Of a DNA stretch of 64,000 bases, positions 34,921 to 46,428 are shown piece by piece; positions within the stretch are counted from its first letter, which is position 1; the number at the start of each line of letters is the position of its first letter. The stretch is from Sordaria brevicollis. Taxonomy: Eukaryota; Ascomycota; Sordariomycetes; Sordariales; Sordariaceae. The stretch spans positions 248,001 to 312,000 of the forward strand of contig JAUTDP010000012.1 in the NCBI GenBank assembly GCA_033439795.1, given 5' to 3'. The notes below the pieces were generated by a model. It was not told where the DNA came from. It searched no databases and was given only the letters and a program-made list of their open reading frames with translations. The position numbers and the translations under genes are program-made.

Positions 34921-36132
34921 ATGGACTTCGCCGCCCTCATGTCCAAAGAGATCGCCAAGGCAAAAGGCACCACCAACAAACCAACCTCAACATCATCATC
35001 AACAACCGCCAATACGACAAAGGATACTAACACCAAACCCGACTCAACAGCCGCCTCTGCAGATGGTCCCACCACCACAGCCCCCAAATTCATTTCCCGC
35101 CGCGAAGCCGAAGCCCAACGACAAGCCGCCTACCTAGCCGAGCAAAAACGTCTCGAGGCCGAACGGGCCGCCAAAGCCGCCGCGAAGCGCAAGCGCGAAG
35201 AAGACGCCATCGAGGAAGCCAAAGCGCGCGAGGAGAAGAAACGTCGCTTGGCCGAAGAATCACGAGCGCGCCGGCTCCAAAAAGAAGCCGAGGAAGAACG
35301 TGCGCGTCGCAAACGCCTTGGTCTTCCCGAACTCCCTCCCACCCCCGCTGATGCCACCGAAACAAAGGAGGGAACACCGGCATCGATTGACGATGATGAC
35401 TTGGACGACGACGATGCCGAACACGTTGATATTCCCGACGAGGAACTCACGGCCAAACTTCGCTCGTTGGGCGAACCGGCTTTTTTGTTTGGCGAGACGC
35501 ACACCTTGCGCTTGCGTCGCTACCGGAAAGCCGCAGGCCTAGGAGCACTGGGTTTGCCCACAGGCCCTATCTCTACGTCTTTGCTACCAGTAGCAGAAAA
35601 GGACATGAAAGTCCCCGCCACCGCCGCCGACATCCCGCCCCCCACGGACCGCAAGGCGCGCAGGTTCTTGTTCAGACAACTGGCTTCTTACTTCAACATG
35701 GTTCTTCGCGAGTGGGAAATTGCGCTGGCAAAGGAGGACAACGCGGATACTTTTGCTGGACAAGCGGCTCGGAACGCCATGATCCAATCCAAGGAGACTA
35801 TGCGGCCGCTTTTTCGCAAGTTTGAGAAGGGGGATCTGGAGAAGGATATCCTGGAGGCGATTGTGGAGATTGTGAGGGCTGCGCAGGAGAGGAGGTATGT
35901 GGATGCCAATGATGGGTATCTGAGGTTGAGTATCGGAAAGGCGGCGTGGCCGATTGGTGTGACCATGGTGGGTATTCACGAGAGAAGTGCGCGAGAGAAG
36001 TTGCATGATGGTGAGAGGGGACATATCATGGGTGGGGAGGTGACGAGGAAGTACTTGCAGAGTATTAAGCGGTGTTTGACGTTTGCGCAGGTGAGGTGGC
36101 CGCCGGAGGATGTTAGGCAGTTGATGGGTTGA
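34921..36132 (+). CDS. prp18: Pre-mRNA splicing factor PRP18
   Basis: A single exon encodes 403 residues. Prp18 joins U5 snRNP and the second-step spliceosome and stabilises 3' splice-site docking together with Slu7. The N-terminus MDFAALMSKEIAKAK is the family start. It is followed by a Thr/Ser linker and a long charged helix of Ala/Lys/Arg/Glu (about 65-140). The PRP4-like/PSF motif is seen at about 165-205 (VDIPDEELTAKLRSLGEPAFL, then FGETHTLRLRRYRK). The Prp18 helical domain occupies about 240-395, from RKARRFLFRQLASYFNMVLREW to the conserved loop and end WPIGVTMVGIHERSAREK and IKRCLTFAQVRWPP. Length and domain order are normal. It converges on CSN1. Confidence 0.93.
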   Translation: MDFAALMSKEIAKAKGTTNKPTSTSSSTTANTTKDTNTKPDSTAASADGPTTTAPKFISRREAEAQRQAAYLAEQKRLEAERAAKAAAKRKREEDAIEEAKAREEKKRRLAEESRARRLQKEAEEERARRKRLGLPELPPTPADATETKEGTPASIDDDDLDDDDAEHVDIPDEELTAKLRSLGEPAFLFGETHTLRLRRYRKAAGLGALGLPTGPISTSLLPVAEKDMKVPATAADIPPPTDRKARRFLFRQLASYFNMVLREWEIALAKEDNADTFAGQAARNAMIQSKETMRPLFRKFEKGDLEKDILEAIVEIVRAAQERRYVDANDGYLRLSIGKAAWPIGVTMVGIHERSAREKLHDGERGHIMGGEVTRKYLQSIKRCLTFAQVRWPPEDVRQLMG

Positions 36133-36596
36133 GTTGCGGAAGGAGGTAGAAGGAGAAGGGAAGATAGTGTTATAATGATACCCATATCGGTTTTGGAAGA
36201 CGATAAGCATGACCACACCGAAACTCGAGCGCACCAGGAATAAAAGCTTGAAACATAAAACGTTCATGTAAGTGGGTGTTTGATTGACATGTTTATTCAT
36301 CTTATCTAAACGAACTTTAAAATATGTATGGAGGCTGCCAAAGCACATCCTCCCCGTTCCTGAACACCAGCAGGACATGATAAGCTCAATCTCCGGCACC
36401 GTTAAGTCTCTGCACAACCCAAGACCATCTTCTTCCTTCCCTCCCTCCTCCATGTCGCGTTATGGCAACTGATCCCGTGCAGTAACTATGTGGCTCTATC
36501 CCACCAACCAGAAACCAAAACCACAGGCTCCAGTGCTTTATTTGGATGAAATGTGGATCGAACTCTTCTAGCTGATATTTCCGCGAGGCCGTGTCT
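36133..36596. other. Intergenic, convergent 3' ends
   Basis: This 464-bp stretch lies between the PRP18 and CSN1 stop codons. It is AT-rich and looks like 3' untranslated sequence with no other feature. Confidence 0.5.
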
Positions 36597-38322
36597 TTAG
36601 GCCACGGCGGCAGAATCATCCACGGCCATACCTCCTTGAATCGGGTTCATCGCTGCGGTCTTGCCGGTTCCCTTAACCTCAAGATCGGCAGCAATAATGT
36701 TCATGCGTCGGATTCTGTCAAGGGCTTGCTTCTCGTAGTTCCCAAACCGCTCGAGTGTGGCTGACTGCATTTTCTGTCTAGAATCGACCGAGATTGGGAG
36801 GATGGACTTTGTTGTGAAGTGTCTTGTTAGCATCTTGACGCTGACCGCATTGGGAGCAAAGTAGCATACCTTGTTGATACTATCAATTCGAGCATTCAGC
36901 TTCCCTTCTCTGATCATCATAAACAGCTCGTCCTCGATCGACGGTCCCGGCCCGTTAAAGGCCTTCTGCATCGTTTCCAGCCTCACACAGGAGAACGGCT
37001 TCAGGTACTGGACGATGGACTTGGTACGGATGTCGGCGTACAACTTGTGCACGTGCTTTTGCAGGTAGATATCAAGGAGGTAGTCTGGTCGATAAGACTC
37101 CAGGATCTCGATGCAAGCCGCGTATCTTCCGTTGACAAACTGCGTGATGGCTCGGCGGATGTGTGGCTCTCGTTGCAAAAACTCGCGGAAAGAGTCGTTG
37201 TCCAGGAGGTTGGTTTGCAGCTCGTTCCTGTCCATTGTCGCAAGCGCCAACAGACCACCGTAGATGGCAACGTCGTTCGGACTGGCGATCTTGTCGTAAA
37301 CACTTGGAGGCACGTCGGCGCTGGCCCAAACGAAGGAGAACGCCGCCTCCCTGTAGCGTTCCTGGCCGAGCGACGCGATGCCGTTCGCGATCTTGCTGTA
37401 CGTTCTGAGGGCTTTGGCTTTCGGGTCTGAGTCGTTCGCGGCATTGACGTGCTTGGAAAGGTGGTTGCTGACGGTTTTCCAATCGTGGCGTTCGATCGCT
37501 ATGCGGATAAGCAGCTTTCCTATGTCGGCCAGCTGGTCTGCTGAGCTAACGTCCGGCCTCATCTTCCAATAGCTGTCCATCGCAGTCTCGAGGTCGCCGA
37601 TCGCTTCATAGTGCTTGCCTAGATCTTCATGGCCCATCTGTACGCAATGGTATCATGTTAACATCGTCTCGTAGTCGCACACTCTTGGGTAGATGAACCC
37701 GTCAAAACATACCCTGATGCTTTCTTTGATCAAGTTGTTCTTGTACCCTTGTAGCTCGGCTTGAAGATGTTCCGTGGTGTTTCGGATCTCCTTATTCTTG
37801 GTATCGATCCAGTCCTGATCTAACAAGGCCTCGGGCTCATCGGGGGCTACTTGGCGAAGGGAGTCGACTGCATACTTGTATCGCATAACATCGCTGCCCG
37901 ACTTTGCCTCCTGCACAGCAGCTTTGAGTGCGTCGACACATAGTGGTACTGAGGTCCTTCCAATGTGGTATAAGCGCTCCCAGCGTGTACGTCCTATAAT
38001 GCAGTCAGAATATAAAAACGACTGTGATTTTGGGGCCAAGATGTAGACCTTTGTAATTCTGGATGTAAAGGTCAAGGTCGAATTTGGGTGTCTCTGTAAA
38101 CAGAACATAGAATTAGCATAGGTGATCACTAAGAAATCGGTAATTATCACCAAACGGAACTGGAGGAGGACAAGAAGATATAAAGACAGGGGTGTATGCC
38201 AGAAGCTAGCATGAGAAAACAAGTTAATATGAGGAGAGGTATGAACTGAATTACCTACCTCGAACGACGACGCCGCCCTGGTTCTCGATAGCCGTGAAGT
38301 AGGCTAGTTTGTTCCTCTCCAT
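36597..38322 (-). CDS. csn-1: COP9 signalosome subunit 1
   Basis: Four exons (38259-38322, 38049-38093, 37713-37993, 36597-37637) give 476 residues in phase. CSN1 is a PCI-domain scaffold subunit of the signalosome, which removes NEDD8 from cullins; in Neurospora the complex controls FRQ turnover and SCF stability. Diagnostic segments are DLDLYIQNYKGRTRWERLYH and NNLIKESIRMGHEDLGKHYE, followed by GDLETAMDSYWKMRP. These match CSN1/Gps1 better than the related proteasome subunit Rpn7, which shares the same architecture. Helical TPR-like repeats occupy about 100-280 and the PCI winged helix about 300-430 (EDELFMMIREGKLNARIDSI). The tail after 440 (ADLEVKGTGKTAAMNPIQGG) is short. The Rpn7 alternative is possible but disfavoured. 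Confidence 0.87.
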
Positions 38323-38605
38323 TTTGCGTAATTCAGTCGTGAAGCTGAAACTTTTGCTGTTTTTATTTGAAGCTAAGCTCTCGAAATATTTCAGCAATGA
38401 GATTGCTGCTGTTGCTATGCTGTCGCTGTAGTGTAGTGGTCGTGATTCGTGAAGCTGTCACTCAGTTCGTTCGCGGCTGATGGATGGCGGGACAAGGGTA
38501 CCGTGTAGGTTGAGTTGCCTGCGGTGGAGTGGCTCGCTCGTTGGTGTGATGTGAACGGCAAGGTGAACGAAGGTGGGAGGCAGTCCAGCGAGAGGCACGC
38601 AGGGA

Positions 38606-38685
38606 TACTTGGAGGCTTCTGGGCGCGGGCTTCCTTTGCCCCCTCTTTGAATCCACAAAAGCCCGCGCCCAAAAGCCTCCAAGTA
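38606..38685. repeat. Inverted repeat, 27-bp arms with 26-bp spacer
   Basis: Arm 38606-38632 (TACTTGGAGGCTTCTGGGCG then CGGGCTT) pairs with 38659-38685 with one mismatch. The arms are GC-rich, so a stable hairpin is possible on either strand. It lies about 280 bp upstream of the CSN1 start codon. It could be a tiny foldback element or a structured leader. I see no second copy in the window. Confidence 0.85.
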
Positions 38686-41600
38686 GGTGGGGGTCATCCA
38701 GCGTAGCTGTTCTCATTGCAAGGGGAAATGTCCCCGGCAGGCACGACAGGGCGGGGTAGCTCGACAGCCAAGGTGGGGCCAAGAACCCTCTCCCGCCGGA
38801 GAAGCTCAATTGCTCTCCCACCATTTGGGTTCCCCGACAATTCATCAGGAGGAACTCCTGTCATCTCGGCCAGAAACTCGGTTCGAACAACTAATATCGT
38901 CAAAGTTTCGAGGTAGACGATTCTTGATTGTCTATGAATGGGATCTAGACGACCTGAATCATATCGGCCATGCCCTGCGACAATTCATTCGGCCGGTCAC
39001 GATCCTTGATATCCGATGCCACCTTGAGTTGCCAGTGGTGTGCACTGCCCATAAATGAGGCTGATGAAGGTAGCTAACCACTGCCGACCATAAATGACAC
39101 ATATTCCTTTCTGTGACCGTCTGATAGTATCATTCAGAGAATCCGATCAATACTCCTTGGAGTGGAGTTCTAGCCCAACACTCAACAATGTGTGCTGCCA
39201 GTCCCATCAGTCTCGTCGATCTGGAGATGGTGGTTGGGATCAGTCTCAAAGAAAGCCGGTAGCTTCTTAGCCTTTCCCTTTTCTTCAACCATTACCAAGC
39301 TCTTCGAATACTGTCTAGCTCAAGCATCCTCAGAAGGCACGGTGAAATAGCTAAATAGATTCCTTGATAGTGGATTTTGGTGTGTAGCAACATCAGTTAT
39401 GCGTTTATGCCACACAAAGGTCTAACCTGTCGGACTCATGATAACATCATTTATCGTCTTCGTCACGGTTCGGTAGATCTCGTTGGTGTGGACATTACAG
39501 GCATCTTTTGCGGACTATTGTCTTCAAGCAGAAGCTTGGATACGAAGGACAAAGAGAGTTGGCTGTCCAGTTACTCTTCACGGACAGGAGTTGTTTACAA
39601 GTATCATGTCAGACGGTCTAAGAGGCTCTGAGAGTCACTGACCTGCGAACTCTATCCTTATGACTTTGCGGTTTTGTCATCTATTAGGTGATGCTTCAAC
39701 CTGTATATGTCGAATAGGGGCAGCAGTCGTTTACAAAGCAGACTCAAGCAGCGGAACCATGTCCTCCTTGCTCGCCATGCTAGGTAACAGTATGCGGCGA
39801 AACCATCGGCAAATACCTAATGGAATATCCATGACGACGAAGAGTTTCTATGTGAAAGGGGGGTTTCCATGTCAAGGACAGACCAGGCCGCCCATGACCT
39901 TCCCTCCACTTACCGTTCTTTCTATACAGTCAGCTTCATGTCAGCAAATGGTTAGGCGCGGACGTCAATAGACAGTCGGTTTAAGAGTTGTGAACACCGG
40001 GATGCGGCGAAAGAGACTAGTGTCAAGACTTTCAACCGACATATTTTCCCGAGATCGTCGTCAGCGAGTTCCCACCTTGGCAAGCTTTTAGAGCTTCCAA
40101 CCCCGCGAAATCTCCATTTCAGATCGTATATTTCCAGGCCAGTCAGTAGCCAGACGTACCGCACCGCCGCATCCACTGTTGTTGTGGACTCTGTAGGTAG
40201 ACGACGATGTGGTCTGCTTGTTCAGTGCTAGTGCTGTAGGTCTTTCCAGTATGGATCTTTTGGTCTTTCAGTCGCTGGTGCTTTGAATGTCCTGCCTGGG
40301 CTGTTTTGTCTGGTCTTGGAGGCATGAACCTTGGATGCGCCCATTGGAAGCAGATGAGATGGAATATGAGATAGGCAATGCAAACACTGGTTGATAAATC
40401 GCATGGCATCCTGCTCTCATCATTTTAGGACGCAAAAACTCGCCGTTATTGTCTCCATAGAGTCCTTGGTTTAGTTGTTCAGCCAGCCCATGAACCATCG
40501 AACCTGACCACTTTGTATAATAAAACATTAGCGCAAACCGCTTGCAGTATTGGCGGAGCTTGGAACGGTTCGAACATCATGGTGGTGAAACAATTCCGAC
40601 CGAATCACTACAGTCCCAGTCAATGCCTGTTGCAGATCGGACAATTCTTGTTGGCAGCAATACGGGTGTCAAGTTTATACAAAGTGGAAGGGAGTTGAGT
40701 CTTGGAAAGATTGATGCGGTCCTGACAGTGGACAGAAGGAGAAAGTGTCCTCGTGATCAGCTGCCGACAGTGGAATAGCCTGCTACACTGCCAAGCTCCA
40801 TGGCATGCGTTTTCCTTCGTCCTTGTGTATCGTGAATGTCTGATCCATGCTTGCGTGGATGGTGCCATAGGTGTCCCCCTGTCTGAGAGCCTCCGGCAAC
40901 GGGGCGTCGTCTGCCACAGGAAAACAAAAAGTGCCACGAACTCTGGTGGGGAAGATAGGTGGTTTATCTTTCTTTGTTGAATAGTAGAAACTTGTATACT
41001 GTACGATAGTGTAGGCGAGGTGGTAGGGTGCGGCGGAAGCTTGACCGTAAAAAGGCTTCGGAAACTCAATTGCTTTCCCGTTCCGCATTGTGTGCTTGCC
41101 CCGTGCTCAGTTTTAACCGTATCCCGTCAGAAACCGACTCTGAGGGTCCCCTTCGCTGCCGAATCGGCGATGACGGAGCAGAGTCTCGCAAGGCTGACTT
41201 GTGGAGCGAGTGAGTGAAGGCAAGCCCGTACATACGCGGAACAGCTTATCGATCGTGTGGCCTAAGAGTATCCATAGATTTTATGTAAACGTTGATGGCA
41301 TCCTGACTACGCTCGTACAACGTGCGGAATAGAATCGATGAGTGCGAATGGAGTTCATGGAGTTCATGGAGCTGCGTGATTTTAGCGAGTCGCTATAGCT
41401 TCTTGGCCTTCCACTTTTGCAACTGTTCTTGCAACTGTAGATATGGAGAAGAGGGGGGAAACTTCACCCCTGTGGGAATGCATGGAAGTCCTGGAAGAAT
41501 AGGGGTAAACATATTTTCTCTAACGTTGCATATACAACAAACCCATACCTGACCTGTGCTGTACCGCTCGTGTGCACATGCTTCGCGACGTAAGGTACCC

Positions 41601-44600
41601 AGTAAGAGTTGGGAACAGACCGATATTGAAAGAGGATGATCTTGTTTTGTTTTGTGATATAGCTGCCTAATATCTCTTGGTATTGAGAAGGGCTCCAAAT
41701 TGCACCGTACTATGGCCGAGTTGACGGGTCGTTTAACGATTCCCGCGCGGCTTTTCGTTTAGCATTGAATGAGTCTTGTTGGCTGCCATCACCCAAGATC
41801 GTAGAAGTAGCTTGCTCCTGATGAAAGTTCCCCGGGGTACCGGTACATGCCGAGGCTGCTCCGTACTTATCGTTCCCTCGACCTCAGCTCTTTCATTTGA
41901 CTCGAATTTTTTTGCCAGTGATTTTCAACTTGCGGTCCTTCCGGCTGAGGCTCGGCGTTAATACTGTACGTGCCAATGCCTGCTCCCAAGATTCAAGGGG
42001 ATAGGATATCTCTGCTCTGGCACAAGCCAAGCCAGCGTCCTGATGGCAGAATGGGAAACGTGGAAACGCCAAAAAGGTGAACGTGGGATTTGTGATTGGC
42101 CGTGTGTTCGGATCCGAAAGGGAAAGCCGTCAAATGGATATGTACTGATGGGCTGATTTTGCGTTGGCTGGTGAGCGGCCCTACGTCAGCCAAGCCTTTT
42201 GTGCGTCCGGTGGCTGCAAATCGTAGCGGGATCCCTGTTGGTCCCTTGTGCCTTTCCCATCTTTTTTTTTTTTTTGACAACCGTCCCGTCCCAAACCGAT
42301 TTCGCTGTCTGTTCACAGCACGCACCTGCCGTCAACCCCCTCTCGCTCTTCCCTTTCGCTTTCGCTGCAGTCACGGTGCTTCCATTCAGCCAATTCCACT
42401 TTCCCTGCAACAAGCGATTCTGGCGGCTGTTCTCTTTCAGTCAGCCCGCCAATTTTGAAAGTTTTTCTTCTTCTTTTTGCAACGGAAATGTGATGACCGA
42501 TGTTCCAGGAATTTCCCGTCACTCCTGCGCTATCTCTTCTTGGCTTCCATTCCGGCGGGGGGTTGAAGTCAGAGTGACCTGACCGACCTCTGACCGACTG
42601 TGTGGAAGCGCACCTCTTAGAAGCGAAAAATGAATTGGTCGGCCTCACAATTGGGCATTGACTCGAAGTAAGAGGTCAGGTTCGGATGGCTGACCCATCA
42701 ACCATCCAAAACTGGCGCGCGGCTCTTGGAAATGGGACAAACAAGCCCGAAGGGAAAGAGATTGCCCGTGATTGATGGTCTCCCTCGCACATGATAATTT
42801 TCTTGTCGGTCATCAGTCATCACGACTGGAGTGGAAAGCAGTGCTCAAGGTAACCTTACTCGCACGGCGTGGAAGATGGAGACGCGGAAAGTTCTTTTTT
42901 CCACAAAAGAATTCTTCTCTTCTCCAGTTCGTGTCCCCCCAAAAGTTCCTAGCAGCAGCGGGCACCTCCTGGCTTTCCACCTTTGTGTCGCAAATTTTTT
43001 GAAATGTGAATGCTGGGCGCACCTTTGTCGCAGCGGCGTCGGTGCATCAGAGTCAAGAACGGCTCCAACGATCGAGTCCACCGCCTCGGAACCCCATCAT
43101 TCGCCGACTGGCTCTGCGAATGGCGCTCAACCCGAGTGCTGGGCGTGGCACGGTGGACCCGGGGCCGGTCGGGGGTCGGTGCCATTCCACTCCTTCGCAA
43201 AGACCTGCCGGATCCAGCAGACTTCCGCGTTGTTCAGTCCAACGCATCTAGCATCGGACCGGGTCTCACCGGACTTCCCAAGGCTCCGTGGGCTCGGCAA
43301 TAATCCCTATAAGCCGCGTTGGGGAAGACGTATTCGCCAGGGCGGTTTCCCCTTTGGGGCTCTTTGGAGTTTGGGATCGTCTTTGACTGCGTTTTGGGAA
43401 AAATCGAGGACAATAGCGTATGCACAGTGCATGCGCCTTGCAACGTTAACGTGTGCTCTGCAGTGTTGGAGACGTTGTATGGGGGCAACGGGGGGTTTGC
43501 ATTGCGGAGGGAGGTTTTGCTCTTTTGTCGACCTTACCAACCTCGTCCAAGATCGGCCATCAAGTACACCGTGGATTTTGGAGCAATCCTCACCATCCTC
43601 GAGATAGACGACGGATGGAAGCCAAGATGGAATGGGGCACAGGTTCCATTGTCTCGAATTCGTCTGGATGACAGTCCGCACTGTTAAGACTGTACATACC
43701 TGCAAGGCCCATGAAATATACCCTATGTAGGTCAAAGTAATGCAAAAGAGAAGAGAGTGGTTGATTGCGGTGATGATGTACAATGCAATGTGCAGATAGA
43801 GGAGGCAGCTAGAGCTAGCGGACGTACACGACATGATGTCTCCCGGTCCCGCCGTCGGTCTCTGGCTGCTGGGCTGCTACCTTCTCTGTAAAATGCGTCC
43901 GGCCGCGGCGGGCGGATGAGGTCCGACTTTTGGATTCCGTGGCCTCTGAATGGATCGCTAGGACCGCTGACGCCTTTCCCTTGGAGATGGAACATCCACC
44001 ACGGGACGCTACCTCACCTCTCGCAGCGGTTTTTTCATCTTTGCACTGATCCACCAACAAGTGAAAAACCGCTCTTGGCATTCCTCAAGATGCATCAGGA
44101 GAGACTTGGCATGCCACGCAGTTGGCCGGAGAAAGATTGTGTCTGTTCCGAGGGGAATGCACTTTTCTTCGCACTTTCCTTCGATTTGTGCCGGTGAGTG
44201 CACTCTCTCGAGGTCCCTCCTTCCCTACGTGAAGTGAAGTTGCTGAGTCAGTCAGCCTCTTGACCAAAAAATTCAACGTTATGCGGCAAGGCTGGCCTGG
44301 ATTTTTGACTCTGGACAGATGATTACGTCGTTCCCTTTTTGGGGTTAATTTGGAGTCCGCTATCTTTGATCCGGGGAAATTCCCAAAGATCGGACGGTTC
44401 ATGGACGGGACCCCTCTTTTAACCTCGTCCCTCACCGAACGCCGTCAGATGCCATGCTTGTGTGTCCAACGTCGAAACAGGCCCGGGCGGTTCGTGACGT
44501 CCTGACACCGATCCCGCGATCTATTGGCTCGACGATGCGGTGGGAGCATCGACAAGGAGCTTCTAGCATCGAATTTGGAACCTTATTCTATGCATCTTCC

Positions 44601-46303
44601 TGATCCTCCAAGTCCACTCTCAGACCTCGCTCCTCGCATACGCCATACCCTCCCTTCACAGCTCGCTCACAGCAGAGCCCTGGCCAGTGAGTGGTTGACT
44701 CGAACAAGGCAAGTGAACAAGGTAGCGTTGCCCTGTGTCCCAACAGCTTGGAGAAGCCTGATCCCCGTCCGGCTCCCCATTCTACATCCTTGATTTTTTA
44801 GATAGCGGTGAACCTCGACCTGGCCGCCCCCCTCCACCAAGGCTCATGTACTCTTGAAACACTTGTCTAGCGAGGACAGCAAAACTCTTCCCTTCCGCCC
44901 ACTTACCGATACGTTGCAAGCACATCCTTGGAGGGCAAGACGTCCAAAGAAGACCCCTTCCCGTTCCCTTCTTCCCAAGTTCCTCATACCCCCTTCCCTG
45001 CAGAAGTAGGTACCTCTACCTGCCTCCCTCCTCTGTACTCAACCACTTCTCTTTGATTTTTTATGACTTCCGAAGCTAACGCCGTCCACTTGATAGATGC
45101 TCTTTGATACTGTTCGCTGAGACGGCTGCTTGGCTGACATGCAAGACAGGCAAAGAGATGAAACCGAAAAAGAGCCTTACTTCAACCCCCCAGGCTACGT
45201 AGTGTACACTCGCCAAAAAGAAAAGCATGTGTACCCTGTCCCATACCCACACACCACGCCTTTTGCTTGTGTGGTTCGGGCCATTTTGTTTATTTTTTCC
45301 TAACCTCCTGAGAAGACATCCACTGGGATAGTGGCTCGACAGGGGGGCTTTCTTTGTGTGTTTTTGGTTCCTCGCCTAAAAATCCGTGAAATGTCAAGAA
45401 AGGTTCGTTCGGGGTTAATTGATTTCCTAGGTTTATTTCCGCCCGAAACATATGTGACCAGAAGCTTCATATTTCTTGCGGTGGTTGTTCAAGAAATCAT
45501 TGACGCCCGCTTCATCTGAGCACAAGTCAACCATTCCCAGTCGATTCTTCAAGCTAGCAAATCCTTCCCTAAAACGACATCCAGCTGTGAACCCACACGA
45601 GTTCTCCAAGCCAACCTGGTCGGTACCTGTCTGCTTACACATCCGGACCCAAAGTACCACTGGGTATCGGAACCGGCACGCCCCTCCGCCTTGAGGGTAG
45701 CAAAACCTCTTGCCTTCTTCGACTATCCAGCCTTCCTAGCGGTTCCACCTCCACGCGGGATCCTGTCGCCTCTTGCGGATCTACCGTACACTGGCACTTT
45801 GAACGCTAACAGAAGAACAGTGTTCAAACTCTCTCTCCTATCAACAGCCTTCCCTTCTTTTATCCAGCGGAGTGAGTCTGAGCCAGGTGGATAGGACACC
45901 CAAACTTCGACGACGTCCACTTCTCGCACCTCGTCGGACGGCTATTATTTTCGATCCACCTCTACCACCCAACTCTCCAACGGCCCTGACTCCCGGCTCG
46001 GTAAAAATTACTCCCCTGACCTTGTACGTTCCGTTAGACACCAGTATACTACCTTGGACCTCCCACCGATTTTCACAAGTCTTTGCTGTTACGTTGGTTG
46101 GGACGTTTCTTCGATCAAGTCCAACTAATTTCGACAAACAGAGCAGCCCAAGCCGACCAACGTGGACCTTAGGTCAACCTACTACTTTCTCCCTCTTCCC
46201 TCCTTTTTTTGACCTGTGTGGTGAACAGTTTTCAACGTGGTCTGAGAATTGTCTTCCCAGTGCGGTCTGACTGTTTTTGAAAGCCATTGAACCCTCAACG
46301 AAC

Positions 46304-46330
46304 ATGCAAAATAAGAATAAAGATTCTTGA
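46304..46330 (+). other. Upstream ORF of eight codons
   Basis: ATGCAAAATAAG...TGA lies about 100 bp before the proposed start of the transcription factor and closes before it. If it is in the mRNA leader it could reduce translation of the main frame. Confidence 0.4.
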
Positions 46331-46428
46331 AACGGAACACAAATCAGACGAACGGAGGCCAGAGTAGGGATCCAGAGCAGAGCCAAAACATAAAACAAGA
46401 TATGCAAATCAAGACGACAGACAAGACC

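Larger units (their letters stand above)
38323..46428. other. 8.1-kb gene desert upstream of a transcription factor
   Basis: No frame longer than about 150 codons with an ATG and sensible composition is visible on either strand. I find no tRNA, 5S rRNA or transposase relic. The CSN1 promoter is at the left end. The right end (from about 44500, pyrimidine-rich) probably holds the promoter and long leader of the Zn2Cys6 factor. A strong inverted repeat (38606-38685) and a short upstream ORF (46304-46330) are listed separately. Composition is not strongly AT-rich, so this does not look like RIP-degraded repeat DNA. Confidence 0.5.

Noticed and set aside
42831..43607. 258-codon plus-strand frame
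   Set aside because: It begins with GTG, not ATG, and has no recognisable motif or intron partner.
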